A stretch of 64,000 nt of DNA from JAGLOK01 sp963675575 (GTDB taxonomy: Bacteria; Bacillota; Clostridia; Christensenellales; UMGS416), in contig OY776378.1 of assembly GCA_963675575.1 (NCBI GenBank), positions 1,302,001 through 1,366,000 on the forward strand, read 5' to 3'. Below the pieces are notes generated by a model. It saw only the letters and a program-made list of their open reading frames with translations. It made no database searches and had not been told where the DNA came from. This document shows, piece by piece, positions 26,265-33,642 of the stretch. How positions within the stretch are numbered: position 1 is the stretch's first letter; each line of letters starts with the position of its first letter. A program made the translations under genes and the position numbers.

Positions 26265-26663
26265 TTGAATAATTTATTTAGAAACAGATACGGTTTGGAC
26301 CGATTGAACATTATTTTGGCAGTCTTTTCAGTATTTTTTATTTTTTCAAGATATTTATGGCTTTTATCAATTTTGCTTATAGCAATATTGATATTTAGGG
26401 CCACTTCAAGAAATATAGCAAAAAGACAGATGGAACTTAGGAGATTTGAAATATTTTTCACGAAAATCAGCGATTTTTTGGACAAGCTTTTCCGCCCGGC
26501 TGCGCTTTGGGTACAGCGAACTAAAAACAAGCGAAGTCTGAAAAAAATATATAAATATGTAAAGTGCAGATATTGCAGCAAAAAGCTAAGGGTACCAAAA
26601 AACAAAGGCAAGATAAAAGTGACCTGCCCCGAATGTAAAAATCAATTTATTACCAAAACTTAG
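26265..26663 (+). CDS. Small membrane protein with C-terminal zinc ribbon
   Basis: Protein of 132 residues. Two adjacent membrane helices (about 15-33 and 34-48) are followed by a basic region and a C-terminal zinc ribbon: CRYCSKKLRVP, then CPECKNQF, a CxxC...CxxC knuckle pair. The start is TTG at 26265, supported by GGAGG at 26253-26257. The ribbon probably lies in the cytosol. The gene is transcribed away from the lipoprotein gene across a 148-bp gap. Its role is unknown; zinc-ribbon membrane proteins of this size are common and mostly uncharacterised in Firmicutes. Confidence 0.75.
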   Translation: MNNLFRNRYGLDRLNIILAVFSVFFIFSRYLWLLSILLIAILIFRATSRNIAKRQMELRRFEIFFTKISDFLDKLFRPAALWVQRTKNKRSLKKIYKYVKCRYCSKKLRVPKNKGKIKVTCPECKNQFITKT

Positions 26664-26725
26664 ATTCAGCACATATTAAAATATTGAAAAAGCAGTTTTA
26701 TATTGGTATAATGAGTAAACAATTT

Positions 26726-26817
26726 GCAGAGTAGATAGCTAGCGTCAAGTGTCAAGGAATGGGATGTCGTCCTTGAACGAAAGGAGAAGTCCTGCGGTTG
26801 GCTATCGCGTCCGCTGC
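26726..26817 (+). promoter_or_regulatory. Tetrahydrofolate (THF) riboswitch aptamer
   Basis: The sequence closely follows the THF riboswitch consensus: AGAGTAGAT near the 5' end, GCGTCAAGTG, then GGAATGGGATGTCGTCC, ACGAA, TGCGGTTGG and CGCGTCCGCTGC at the 3' end. GCAG at the 5' end pairs with CTGC at the 3' end. It lies 71 bases upstream of folT, the expected target gene. Binding reduced folates should lower expression of the transporter and folC. Confidence 0.93.
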
Positions 26818-26850
26818 CATATTGCTCAAGTTGCATTTAACATTATGTCG

Positions 26851-26888
26851 CCTTCAGCATGTGGTCAAAAAACGCTGGAGGTTTTTTT
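26851..26888 (+). terminator. Riboswitch expression hairpin: terminator that also covers the folT ribosome site
   Basis: CCTTCAGC (26851-26858) pairs with GCTGGAGG (26874-26881; one G-U pair) and is followed by seven T (26882-26888), as in an intrinsic terminator. The 3' arm contains GGAGG, the folT ribosome site, and the T-run ends at the ATG. The hairpin could therefore act by stopping transcription, by hiding the ribosome site, or both. Confidence 0.7.
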
Positions 26889-27416
26889 ATGAAAAAAAAC
26901 ATTAATAAACTTGTTTTGGCAAGCATATTTATTGCAATCGCCATTATTCTTACTCGTATCTTGGCCTTTCAAGTAGGTAACTATTTGAGAATAGGCTTTG
27001 GGGATTTGCCCATATTGTTGGCCGGCATAATATTAGGACCTTTTTGGGGGGCCGCGGTAGGCGCATTGTCAGATATTTTGGGCTTTTTCATAGCTCCGCT
27101 GGGAGATTTCTTTATACCGGGAATAACCTTGTCCGCCGCGCTTTGGGGATTTATCCCGGGTGTAGTTACGCGATATATTTTTAGAAACAAAAGCTTTGCC
27201 GCAATATTGACCTCGTGCATTTCATGCGGTATATTGGTTGATATAATATCTACTCCGTTTTGGCTTTCCTTGGCATATGGCTCTCTGACTTATTTTGCAA
27301 TGCTTCCTATACAGGCGGCGAATGCAGCCGCTATGATTGCGGTGAACACAACCTTAACTGTGATTTTGATTAGGGCACTTGTAAAAGGCAAATTGATAGA
27401 TGAAAAATTAAATTAA
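26889..27416 (+). CDS. folT: Folate ECF transporter S component FolT
   Basis: Substrate-binding membrane subunit of a group II ECF vitamin transporter, specific for folates; 175 residues with about six membrane helices. The N-terminus MKKNINKLVLASIFIA and the region FGDLPILLAGIILGPFWGAA are typical of the FolT/ECF S family. The ATG at 26889 is chosen because GGAGG sits 7 bases upstream; an in-frame ATG 30 bases earlier lies in the loop of the regulatory hairpin. The shared EcfAA'T module is not in this window. The THF riboswitch upstream and folC downstream support folate specificity. Confidence 0.92.
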   Translation: MKKNINKLVLASIFIAIAIILTRILAFQVGNYLRIGFGDLPILLAGIILGPFWGAAVGALSDILGFFIAPLGDFFIPGITLSAALWGFIPGVVTRYIFRNKSFAAILTSCISCGILVDIISTPFWLSLAYGSLTYFAMLPIQAANAAAMIAVNTTLTVILIRALVKGKLIDEKLN

Positions 27417-27427
27417 GGATATATAGT

Positions 27428-28714
27428 ATGGGCGATTATCTGCAAAAACTTAATGCTCTTTATGAAAATGATATTTCAAAACCCGGACTTATCCGTATTG
27501 TTGAGCTGCTAAAAAGATTGGGCAACCCGCAAAATGAGATTAAATGTGTTCATATAGCGGGAACAAACGGAAAGGGAAGCACGTGTGCTTATATAGAAGC
27601 TGCAATGAGATATGCGGGATATAAAACCGCGATGTTTACTTCACCTCATTTGTATGATATACGTGAATACATAAAGATTGACAATCAATTAATATCAGAA
27701 GATAAGATAGAGAAATATGCTGAAACATCTTTTGACGTTTGCGAAAAAATGGTAGCAGACGGATTCGAACATCCTACATTTTTTGAAATGATTACAGCGA
27801 TTGCTTTTGATTTTTTTAGTGATAGTGATATAGATATTGCTGTCATTGAAGCGGGTTTGGGTGGGGAAGGCGATGCGACCAATGTTATCTATCCTATACT
27901 TTCCGTAATAACACATATTAGTTTGGATCATACCGATGTTTTGGGCGGTACCGTGGCAAAAATTGCGCAGGAAAAAGCCGGCATTATCAAATCGGGTATC
28001 CCTGTCATCATTGCTCCAAACCAAAAGTCTGCGGTGCAATCTGTTATTAAATCAAAATGTAAAAAAACAAATTCGCTGCTTGTTGACGCCGAAAAATACA
28101 AAATTCAAATATACGAGATGAGCCTTAGCCATATAAGCTTTAGCGCAAAATATGAAAGTGAATTATATAGATTTAGGTTAAAAAATATTGGCAGGCATCA
28201 GGCGGAAAACGCTGTAACCGCATTGTGCGCTTTAAATGCGATTTCCGCATCCGGATATGATATAGATTATAGCGCGATTAAAAAGGGATTAAATACTTCT
28301 TCGGCGGATAGTCGGATACAGGTTTTTGAGAAAGAAAAAATCATTATAGATGTTTCGCATAACATTGAAGGAGTAAGAGAACTTGGCGAAGCGGTAAAAG
28401 AGCTTTTGCCAAACAGAAAAATTGTACTGATTTGTTCTGTGATTAAGACTAAAGATGCTGAAAGTATGGCTACGCAGTATAAGCAATTTGTTGACTTTGC
28501 TTTTCTGACTAAAGCAGCCCACCCAAAGGCTTTTGAAGCAAGGGAGCTGTCACGGGTCTTTAAATCACTGTCAATTGAGTGCGAATCTTACGAAATAATC
28601 GACCAAGCCGTGGAGGCCGCTTTAAAGAAATGCAGAGAAGTAGACGCTTATTTGGTGGTCTCGGGGTCATTTTATATGATTTCTGATGTGAAAAGTGCAT
28701 TAAAACTCATTTAA
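27428..28714 (+). CDS. folC: Folylpolyglutamate synthase / dihydrofolate synthase
   Basis: Adds glutamates to folates (and may add the first one to dihydropteroate), trapping them in the cell; 428 residues, Mur ligase fold. The P-loop is GTNGKGST at residues 45-52. TSPHLYDIREYIKI, IEAGLGGEGDATN and ITHISLDHTDVLGGT follow, and the C-terminal domain begins near IIIDVSHNIEGVRE. It starts 12 bases after folT and is the second gene under the THF riboswitch. Import and retention of folate are thus controlled together. Confidence 0.95.
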   Translation: MGDYLQKLNALYENDISKPGLIRIVELLKRLGNPQNEIKCVHIAGTNGKGSTCAYIEAAMRYAGYKTAMFTSPHLYDIREYIKIDNQLISEDKIEKYAETSFDVCEKMVADGFEHPTFFEMITAIAFDFFSDSDIDIAVIEAGLGGEGDATNVIYPILSVITHISLDHTDVLGGTVAKIAQEKAGIIKSGIPVIIAPNQKSAVQSVIKSKCKKTNSLLVDAEKYKIQIYEMSLSHISFSAKYESELYRFRLKNIGRHQAENAVTALCALNAISASGYDIDYSAIKKGLNTSSADSRIQVFEKEKIIIDVSHNIEGVRELGEAVKELLPNRKIVLICSVIKTKDAESMATQYKQFVDFAFLTKAAHPKAFEARELSRVFKSLSIECESYEIIDQAVEAALKKCREVDAYLVVSGSFYMISDVKSALKLI

Positions 28715-28745
28715 TACAAATAATTATACACTAAGAAATAAATTA

Positions 28746-28754
28746 TGTTATAAT
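28746..28754 (+). promoter_or_regulatory. Extended -10 promoter of the sigma-factor cluster
   Basis: TGTTATAAT reads as an extended -10 (TGN-TATAAT) about 30 bases upstream of the STAS gene. No SigB-type promoter (GTTT...GGGTAT) is visible, so self-activation by the encoded sigma factor is not supported at this site. Confidence 0.45.
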
Positions 28755-28783
28755 ATCCACAGAAATCAAAGGGGGACTTGGTT

Positions 28784-29101
28784 TTGGAGACGAAATATTT
28801 AGCGGACAAAGATGTATGGTTTGTAACAATAGACAATGATCTTGATTTGTACTCTGTTCCTGAACTTCGAAAAGTAATTTCAGAGTGCATTTCGCAAAAA
28901 GAGGCTGACTTTGTTTTGGATTGCTCAGAAATGGGGTTTATTGACTCTACAGGTCTGGGTGAACTGGCGAGTTTGATGAAGAATGTTAAGAAATATTATG
29001 GGACAATCACAATTAAAGGCCTAAAAAAACACATTAAAAAAGTTTTTATGATTACCGGACTTAGTACAATCTTTAATATCGAAGGTGAAGATGATGAGTG
29101 A
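28784..29101 (+). CDS. STAS-domain anti-sigma factor antagonist (RsbV/SpoIIAA type)
   Basis: STAS-domain protein of about 105 residues. In this family a dephosphorylated Ser/Thr form binds the anti-sigma kinase and frees the sigma factor. The phosphorylation loop is DCSEMGFIDSTGLGELASL, with the target Ser in FIDSTGLG. The TTG at 28784 fits the AAAGGGGGA site 8 bases upstream; an in-frame TTG at 28778 is too close. The 3' end overlaps the next gene by 8 bases. Together with the following two genes it has the order antagonist, anti-sigma, sigma of rsbV-rsbW-sigB. I do not assign SigB or sporulation roles. Confidence 0.88.
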   Translation: METKYLADKDVWFVTIDNDLDLYSVPELRKVISECISQKEADFVLDCSEMGFIDSTGLGELASLMKNVKKYYGTITIKGLKKHIKKVFMITGLSTIFNIEGEDDE

Positions 29102-29474
29102 TATAATTACGCTTAACATACCATCCAAACCCGAGTATTTGCTTACCGCGCGGCTGGCGGCATCATCTGTTGCATCCAGAATGGGATTTGATGTAAACGA
29201 TATTGAAGATATAAAAACCGCCACAGCAGAGTCTTTGGTGATAATGATGCACCAGCAACACTGCGAAGAAATCAAAATAGCATTCCTTAATCACCCAGAA
29301 AGACTTGAAGTTACGGTTGTTTGTACTTTAAGGAGTAAATCACATATTGAGCCAAGCGAAGAAGATGACTCTTTAAGTAAATATCTGATCGAAGCCCTGG
29401 CTGATGGTTTGGAGCTGGACGAAGAAGATGGGCGCATAAACAAAATTCAATTTAAAAAGAAACTGCAGAGGTAA
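29094..29474 (+). CDS. RsbW-like anti-sigma factor with degenerate ATP site
   Basis: About 126 residues, in the position of the anti-sigma kinase. The N-terminus TLNIPSKPEYLLTARLAAS and the stretch GFDVNDIEDIKTATAES match RsbW-type proteins closely. The N-box Asn is missing: where the family has an SEA-TNAI-H pattern, this protein reads AESLVIMMHQQHCEE. No DxGxG G1 box is seen, and the C-terminal half is acidic (PSEEDDSLSKYL). I infer that ATP binding and kinase activity are lost or much altered while sigma binding may remain. The start is ATG 29094 (or 29091) after GAAGG, within the STAS gene end. Confidence 0.82.
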   Translation: MSDIITLNIPSKPEYLLTARLAASSVASRMGFDVNDIEDIKTATAESLVIMMHQQHCEEIKIAFLNHPERLEVTVVCTLRSKSHIEPSEEDDSLSKYLIEALADGLELDEEDGRINKIQFKKKLQR

Positions 29475-29479
29475 CAGCC

Positions 29480-30226
29480 TTGGGCAGCGATTCTTTGACA
29501 CAACAGCAGATAGACAAACTTTTTTTAGATTATAAAAAAACAAGATCCCTTGAAGTCAGAGATGAATTATTTGGGCAATATAAAAATATACCATCAATTA
29601 TTGCCCGTCGATTTACAGGCAGGGGTATTGAGTTAGACGACCTAATCCAAGTAGCGTCAATGTCTCTTCTTAAAGCGATAGACAGATTTGAAGTTGAAAG
29701 AGGGATTAAATTCCAAAGCTTTGTGGTGCCGACTATAGTCGGTGAAATCAAAAACTATTTTAGAGATTATAATCAGGCAATAAAGATATCAAGAAGAAAC
29801 AATGAGGCTATTAGAAAAATGAAGCTTGTGATTAACGAGCTTTCCTTGGAACTTGAAAAAGCGCCCACAACTAACCAAATAGCACAAAGGATGGGAATTA
29901 GTGAAGAGAATGCTTTGGAAATTCTTGAAGCCATTAATAATTTAAACATAGCATCAATTGACGCCTTAAAAATCAATGGGACTGAAACCGGAGAACGTGA
30001 GGTAATTGGTGATACAGACAAAGGTTATAATTTGGTTGAAGATAGGGAGATGTTAAAGCAGTCTCTTCAGGTGCTTGACGAAAAAGAAAAATATGTAATT
30101 ATCGAAAGATTCTTTCACAACAGAAGCCAGCAATCTATCGCAGAGCGTCTTAATGTGTCACAAATGTATGTTTCAAGGGCGGAAAAAAGAGCGTTGGAAA
30201 AAATGCGAAAAGCAATAGGGAATTAA
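29480..30226 (+). CDS. RNA polymerase sigma factor, SigB/SigF/SigG group
   Basis: Group 3 sigma-70 factor of 248 residues. Region 2 is recognisable in DDLIQVASMSLLKAIDRFEVERGIKFQSF followed by VVPTIVGEIKNYFRDY. Region 3 follows (LEKAPTTNQIAQRMGISEE). Region 4 ends the protein with EKYVIIERFFHNRSQQSIAERLNVSQMYVSRAEK, a helix-turn-helix for the -35 element. The TTG start at 29480 is supported by AGAGG upstream. The cluster suggests a partner-switching stress or developmental sigma factor; whether SigB-like or sporulation-type cannot be settled without phylogeny. Confidence 0.92.
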   Translation: MGSDSLTQQQIDKLFLDYKKTRSLEVRDELFGQYKNIPSIIARRFTGRGIELDDLIQVASMSLLKAIDRFEVERGIKFQSFVVPTIVGEIKNYFRDYNQAIKISRRNNEAIRKMKLVINELSLELEKAPTTNQIAQRMGISEENALEILEAINNLNIASIDALKINGTETGEREVIGDTDKGYNLVEDREMLKQSLQVLDEKEKYVIIERFFHNRSQQSIAERLNVSQMYVSRAEKRALEKMRKAIGN

Positions 30227-30270
30227 TATTGAAATGTTTAACGGCTGAAAAAAATGTTTATATATAAAGC

Positions 30271-30690
30271 ATGAATGATTTCAATTTAGAAGATTATAAT
30301 ATGCAACAATACAAAATTGAGAATTTAGAAAAAATGAAGGCTTCTGTCGCACTGTTAACCAATGATATCAAAAAGAAGCACCCTTTAACCGAAGAAAAAT
30401 TTTTTGATGTCAGGCTGGTTTTGTCAGAGCTTATTATGAATGCTTTTAAGCACAGCGAAAGCGGTCTCTTTGTTGACGTTTTTTTAGATGAAGATTATTC
30501 GGAAAATGAAATTAAAGTCATTGTTGAAGACTATGGGAATGGTTTTGATATTAAGGAAATAATGGAATCGATGAACTCATATGATATTTATAATAATAAC
30601 GGCAGGGGGATTAAGCTGGTTAACGCTCTTTGCGAGAATGTTACTTACAATGATATTGGAAACAGTGTATCTATTGTTATGAAGGTCTGA
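30271..30690 (+). CDS. Bergerat-fold ATPase, anti-sigma kinase type (HATPase_c_2)
   Basis: 139 residues with a complete GHKL ATP site: N-box LVLSELIMNAFKHS, G1 box VEDYGNGFD and G2-like box GRGIKLVNALCE. This is the architecture of serine kinases such as RsbW, RsbT and SpoIIAB. It lies 44 bases after the sigma gene with weak ribosome sites for either candidate ATG (30271, or 30301 giving MQQYKIENL). Because the RsbW-like protein two genes upstream lacks these motifs, this protein is a candidate for supplying the kinase activity of the switch. That is inference from context. Confidence 0.85.
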   Translation: MNDFNLEDYNMQQYKIENLEKMKASVALLTNDIKKKHPLTEEKFFDVRLVLSELIMNAFKHSESGLFVDVFLDEDYSENEIKVIVEDYGNGFDIKEIMESMNSYDIYNNNGRGIKLVNALCENVTYNDIGNSVSIVMKV

Positions 30691-30761
30691 GCTTACAATT
30701 TTTTTATACATTTTTCAAATTTGAACAATACTTAAACTTTAAACACCTTTACTTATAATTA

Positions 30762-30790
30762 TTGATATTATATGCTTAATTGCTTATAAT
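30762..30790 (+). promoter_or_regulatory. Promoter of the HlyD-like / division gene cluster
   Basis: TTGATA (30762-30767), a 17-base spacer and TATAAT (30785-30790), about 30 bases upstream of the TTG start at 30821. Confidence 0.7.
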
Positions 30791-30820
30791 TAACTCACTA
30801 ATAAATTTGAGGGTGCGCTT

Positions 30821-32053
30821 TTGACTTCTGGATATAGAAAAAATAGAAAAGTAATTTTAAAACCGCGATTTTATCTTTTTATTGCAATTTTTGTTGCAAT
30901 AATAGTATGGCTTGTCGTTGCAGTAATTAACTTCTTCGCGCCGCCTATTGTTGAATGGGGAAAGCTTTCCACAGATCAAGAGATTTCGGCTATTATAGTA
31001 AGAGATGAGCAAATTGTATATTCTCCCGAATCAGGTAAATTTGAAAACATCGCCGCCGAGAGCAATTATATTGAGCAGGGAGATGAAGTTGCGTTGCTTT
31101 ATAGTTCGGAATTTTCAGGCGAAGATTTGGATACTCTTATAGATGTGCGGCAAGAGATTAAAAACTATCAGGAAGAAAACATTCTTAAGAATGTAATACA
31201 TCAGGATTTAGATGTGTTGGATACTGAAATTGATAGGCTGATTACTGAAATTGCTGAGCTGATCCGATATGGCGAGGTCAGAGCATTGCCGGCAAAGGAA
31301 AAAGAACTTAAAACGCTTATGGAACAAAAAAGGCTTTATCTAAATGAAAACCTACATGAAGATGCCACATTGTCCGCGAAATTTCTTAGGGAAAGCGTTT
31401 TGTTGGAAAAAATTGAAAAAAGCATAACAAAATTGTATTCGCCGGCTCCCGGTGTCATCAGCTTTTTCCTTGATGGGCTTGAAACTAATTTAACATTGGA
31501 AAAAGTCGAGTCAATAAACGTTGATGACTATTTATTAATAGAAGAAAGAATTTTAAATTCTACAATTGAGTCAAATAGTAATGAAGGTTCTTTAATTGTT
31601 GCGGACCAATCAATATACAGAATTATAAATCAGAATCATTGGTATGCGATAATTAAAATTGCAAGAAGTAAAAACACGCTTGTTAAAGGCGGAACCTGCG
31701 ACATTACTTTTGAAAACTACGGACATACGATATCTAATGTTTATGTATATGACGTTCGCCAATATGGCAAGGAAGCAGTAGTCGTTTTGGAATTTAACAG
31801 TGACATAGGGCCCATGGCATCTTTGAGGATTGTTACAGGGACTCTTGGCAGAAGCAATGAGGGATACAAAATTCCGATTGAATATCTTACTCAGAATGGA
31901 CCTCAGTCGGGTATCTGGATTATAAAAGACGACAAGAGTGAAGTTTTTATACCTGTTAATGTCATTGCGCAGGACTATTTTGAAGCAATTGTGGAACAGA
32001 CCGCCGACTCAATTGAGCAACTTGAGGAAGGCCAGAAGCTTAAAAAACCATGA
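30821..32053 (+). CDS. HlyD-like membrane-anchored protein of the sepF cluster
   Basis: 410 residues with a cytosolic N-terminal Lys/Arg stretch, one membrane helix (about 18-40) and a long extracytoplasmic part. After the helix comes a biotinyl-lipoyl-like half-motif (IVYSPESGKFENIAAESNYIEQGDEVALLYS). A helical hairpin (about 105-190) and a second beta part beginning YSPAPGVISFFLDGLE follow, the layout of HlyD/membrane-fusion adaptors. Clostridia often have such a gene immediately before yggS-sepF, where no exporter is encoded, so a role in division or the wall rather than efflux is possible. The start is TTG after GAGGGTGCG. It overlaps yggS by 4 bases. Confidence 0.78.
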   Translation: MTSGYRKNRKVILKPRFYLFIAIFVAIIVWLVVAVINFFAPPIVEWGKLSTDQEISAIIVRDEQIVYSPESGKFENIAAESNYIEQGDEVALLYSSEFSGEDLDTLIDVRQEIKNYQEENILKNVIHQDLDVLDTEIDRLITEIAELIRYGEVRALPAKEKELKTLMEQKRLYLNENLHEDATLSAKFLRESVLLEKIEKSITKLYSPAPGVISFFLDGLETNLTLEKVESINVDDYLLIEERILNSTIESNSNEGSLIVADQSIYRIINQNHWYAIIKIARSKNTLVKGGTCDITFENYGHTISNVYVYDVRQYGKEAVVVLEFNSDIGPMASLRIVTGTLGRSNEGYKIPIEYLTQNGPQSGIWIIKDDKSEVFIPVNVIAQDYFEAIVEQTADSIEQLEEGQKLKKP

Positions 32054-32724
32054 ACATAAAAGAAAATATAGCTAATGTAAAAGAGAATATTAGGCTTGCC
32101 GCAAAATCCTCAGGTAGAGAAGAAACTGAGATTGAGCTTGTTGCTGTCAGCAAGACAGTGGGAATAGAAAAAATCAAAATCGCGCATGATTGCGGTGTTA
32201 GATTTTTTGGGGAAAATTACGTTCAGGAACTGGTTGCGAAAATAGAACAGTTAGCAGATGTGAAATGGCATTTTATTGGACAATTGCAGACAAATAAGGT
32301 AAAATACATTTTCAGAGATATTAGTATGCTGCATTCCTTGGACAGAATGTCTTTGGCTAAAGAATTTAATAGGCGATTGAAGCCGGAAAATCTTACGCTT
32401 AAAACGCTTGTGCAGATAAACATAGGCAAAGAACAGCAAAAAGGCGGCGTTATGCCGGAAGAAACGGAAAAGTTTCTTTCTGAGCTTAAAGCGTTTGATT
32501 GCCTTGAAGTGTGCGGACTGATGTGTATGCCTTCTTTTTCAAATACGAAAGAGGAGAACATACGGGATTTTGCAGCAACAAAAAAGATATTTGATGATAT
32601 GCAAAGCGCTGGTTTTAACATGCGGTATCTTTCGATGGGAATGTCAAACGATTACGAAGATGCAGTTAAACAGGGCGCTAATGTTGTGCGCGTAGGCAGC
32701 GCAATTTTTGGCGAAAGAACATAG
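32050..32724 (+). CDS. PLP homeostasis protein YggS/YlmE family
   Basis: Single-domain PLP-binding TIM-barrel protein, 224 residues. It binds PLP without known catalytic turnover and affects vitamin B6 and amino-acid balance. Signatures are ELVAVSKTVGIEKI with the PLP Lys, FGENYVQEL, KWHFIGQLQTNKVKYI, and the C-terminal LSMGMSNDYEDAVKQGANVVRVGSAIFG. It sits directly upstream of sepF, as ylmE does in Bacillus subtilis. Confidence 0.95.
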   Translation: MNIKENIANVKENIRLAAKSSGREETEIELVAVSKTVGIEKIKIAHDCGVRFFGENYVQELVAKIEQLADVKWHFIGQLQTNKVKYIFRDISMLHSLDRMSLAKEFNRRLKPENLTLKTLVQINIGKEQQKGGVMPEETEKFLSELKAFDCLEVCGLMCMPSFSNTKEENIRDFAATKKIFDDMQSAGFNMRYLSMGMSNDYEDAVKQGANVVRVGSAIFGERT

Positions 32725-32735
32725 GAGGACTAAAT

Positions 32736-33305
32736 ATGGCGGGAAGTTTCCTCAATAAACTATTAGTGTTTATTGGTGCTGAGGCTAGGGAAGAAAAGGA
32801 TGATTACGGACTGGATCCGTTGCCCGAAACCGAGCGTGAGGCAAAGCCTTATTCAACAAACAGAAGTGCAATGACACGTGATCGTGACAGTTCTCGTGAG
32901 CGTGATAATTCTAGGCGGAACGCACCGCCTTCTTTGGGGAGCAGAAGAACATATGAAGAAGATCAGGCGCCTGCTATGGGTGCCGGAAGTGTTTCGGCGG
33001 ACTCTGTTCGCATGGTTGTTTTTCAGCCTCAAACATATGAGGACACCCAAACGATTATAGATAATTTAAAATCCAGAAAACCTGTTATTGTAAACTTGGA
33101 AAGTCTCAACGTGGATGTCGCTCAACGAGTTTTGGATTTTATCAGCGGTGCCATATATGCACTGGACGGAAGCGTTAGAAAAGTTTCAAAAGGGATTTTT
33201 CTTCTGGCGCCAAAAGGTGTTGATATTTCTGGTAACTTTACTTCCGCACTGCCGGGAAGTATAAAAGGCAAAAATTATTTTAATTTGCCGAGAAGGCCGG
33301 AATAG
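32736..33305 (+). CDS. sepF: Cell division protein SepF
   Basis: SepF tethers and bundles FtsZ at the division site; 189 residues. A short N-terminal amphipathic stretch (AGSFLNKLLVFIGAEARE) probably binds the membrane. A polar, Arg-rich linker (about 40-90) and the SepF core follow (VVFQPQTYEDTQTIIDNLKSRKPVIVNL...DVAQRVLDFISGAIYAL). The linker carries RDRDSSRERDNSRR and is low in complexity. GGAGG precedes the ATG. It is flanked by yggS and yggT, the usual division cluster. Confidence 0.95.
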   Translation: MAGSFLNKLLVFIGAEAREEKDDYGLDPLPETEREAKPYSTNRSAMTRDRDSSRERDNSRRNAPPSLGSRRTYEEDQAPAMGAGSVSADSVRMVVFQPQTYEDTQTIIDNLKSRKPVIVNLESLNVDVAQRVLDFISGAIYALDGSVRKVSKGIFLLAPKGVDISGNFTSALPGSIKGKNYFNLPRRPE

Positions 33306-33312
33306 GTGATAT

Positions 33313-33597
33313 ATGACAGCAAATAATATAATAATAAATTTAACCGATATGATTCTCGGCGCGTATTCAATAATAATTATTGCAGATATACTGCTTTCTT
33401 GGATTATGCCCCCCACACATTCGTTAAAACAATTTTTGGATTTTTTAACTGAGCCTGTTTTACGGCCGATAAGAAAACTATTGCAACCGATTATGGCGAA
33501 GTCTTCAATACCTTTGGATTTATCTCCAATAATCGCAATGCTGATGATTTCTTTAATTCGCCAACTGCTTTACACACTATGGTCTGCTATATTATAA
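33313..33597 (+). CDS. YggT family membrane protein
   Basis: 94 residues with two hydrophobic segments (about 7-31 and 66-90) around LSWIMPPTHSLKQFLDFLTEPVLRPIRKLLQP, the characteristic YggT loop. It corresponds to YlmG of the Bacillus division cluster. The family is linked to membrane or division functions without a defined activity. The ATG lies 7 bases after the sepF stop. The YlmH S4-domain gene that usually follows is missing here. Confidence 0.93.
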   Translation: MTANNIIINLTDMILGAYSIIIIADILLSWIMPPTHSLKQFLDFLTEPVLRPIRKLLQPIMAKSSIPLDLSPIIAMLMISLIRQLLYTLWSAIL

Positions 33598-33642
33598 TTA
33601 ACTTGAAACTTAATTTAGTAACTTAATTTAGGGGGAGAACAT

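Noticed and set aside
26117..26611. N-terminal extension of about 165 residues on the lipoprotein frame
   Set aside because: An ideal signal peptide with lipobox and a strong ribosome site occur at 26116, and a real plus-strand gene (26265-26663) covers the extension.
26859..26888. Earlier in-frame ATG for folT
   Set aside because: It lies in the loop of the riboswitch hairpin and has no ribosome site, while the ATG at 26889 has GGAGG at 7 bases.
28720..28784. SigB-type autoregulatory promoter before the STAS gene
   Set aside because: No GTTT...GGGTAT pattern is visible; an extended -10 of the housekeeping type is present instead.
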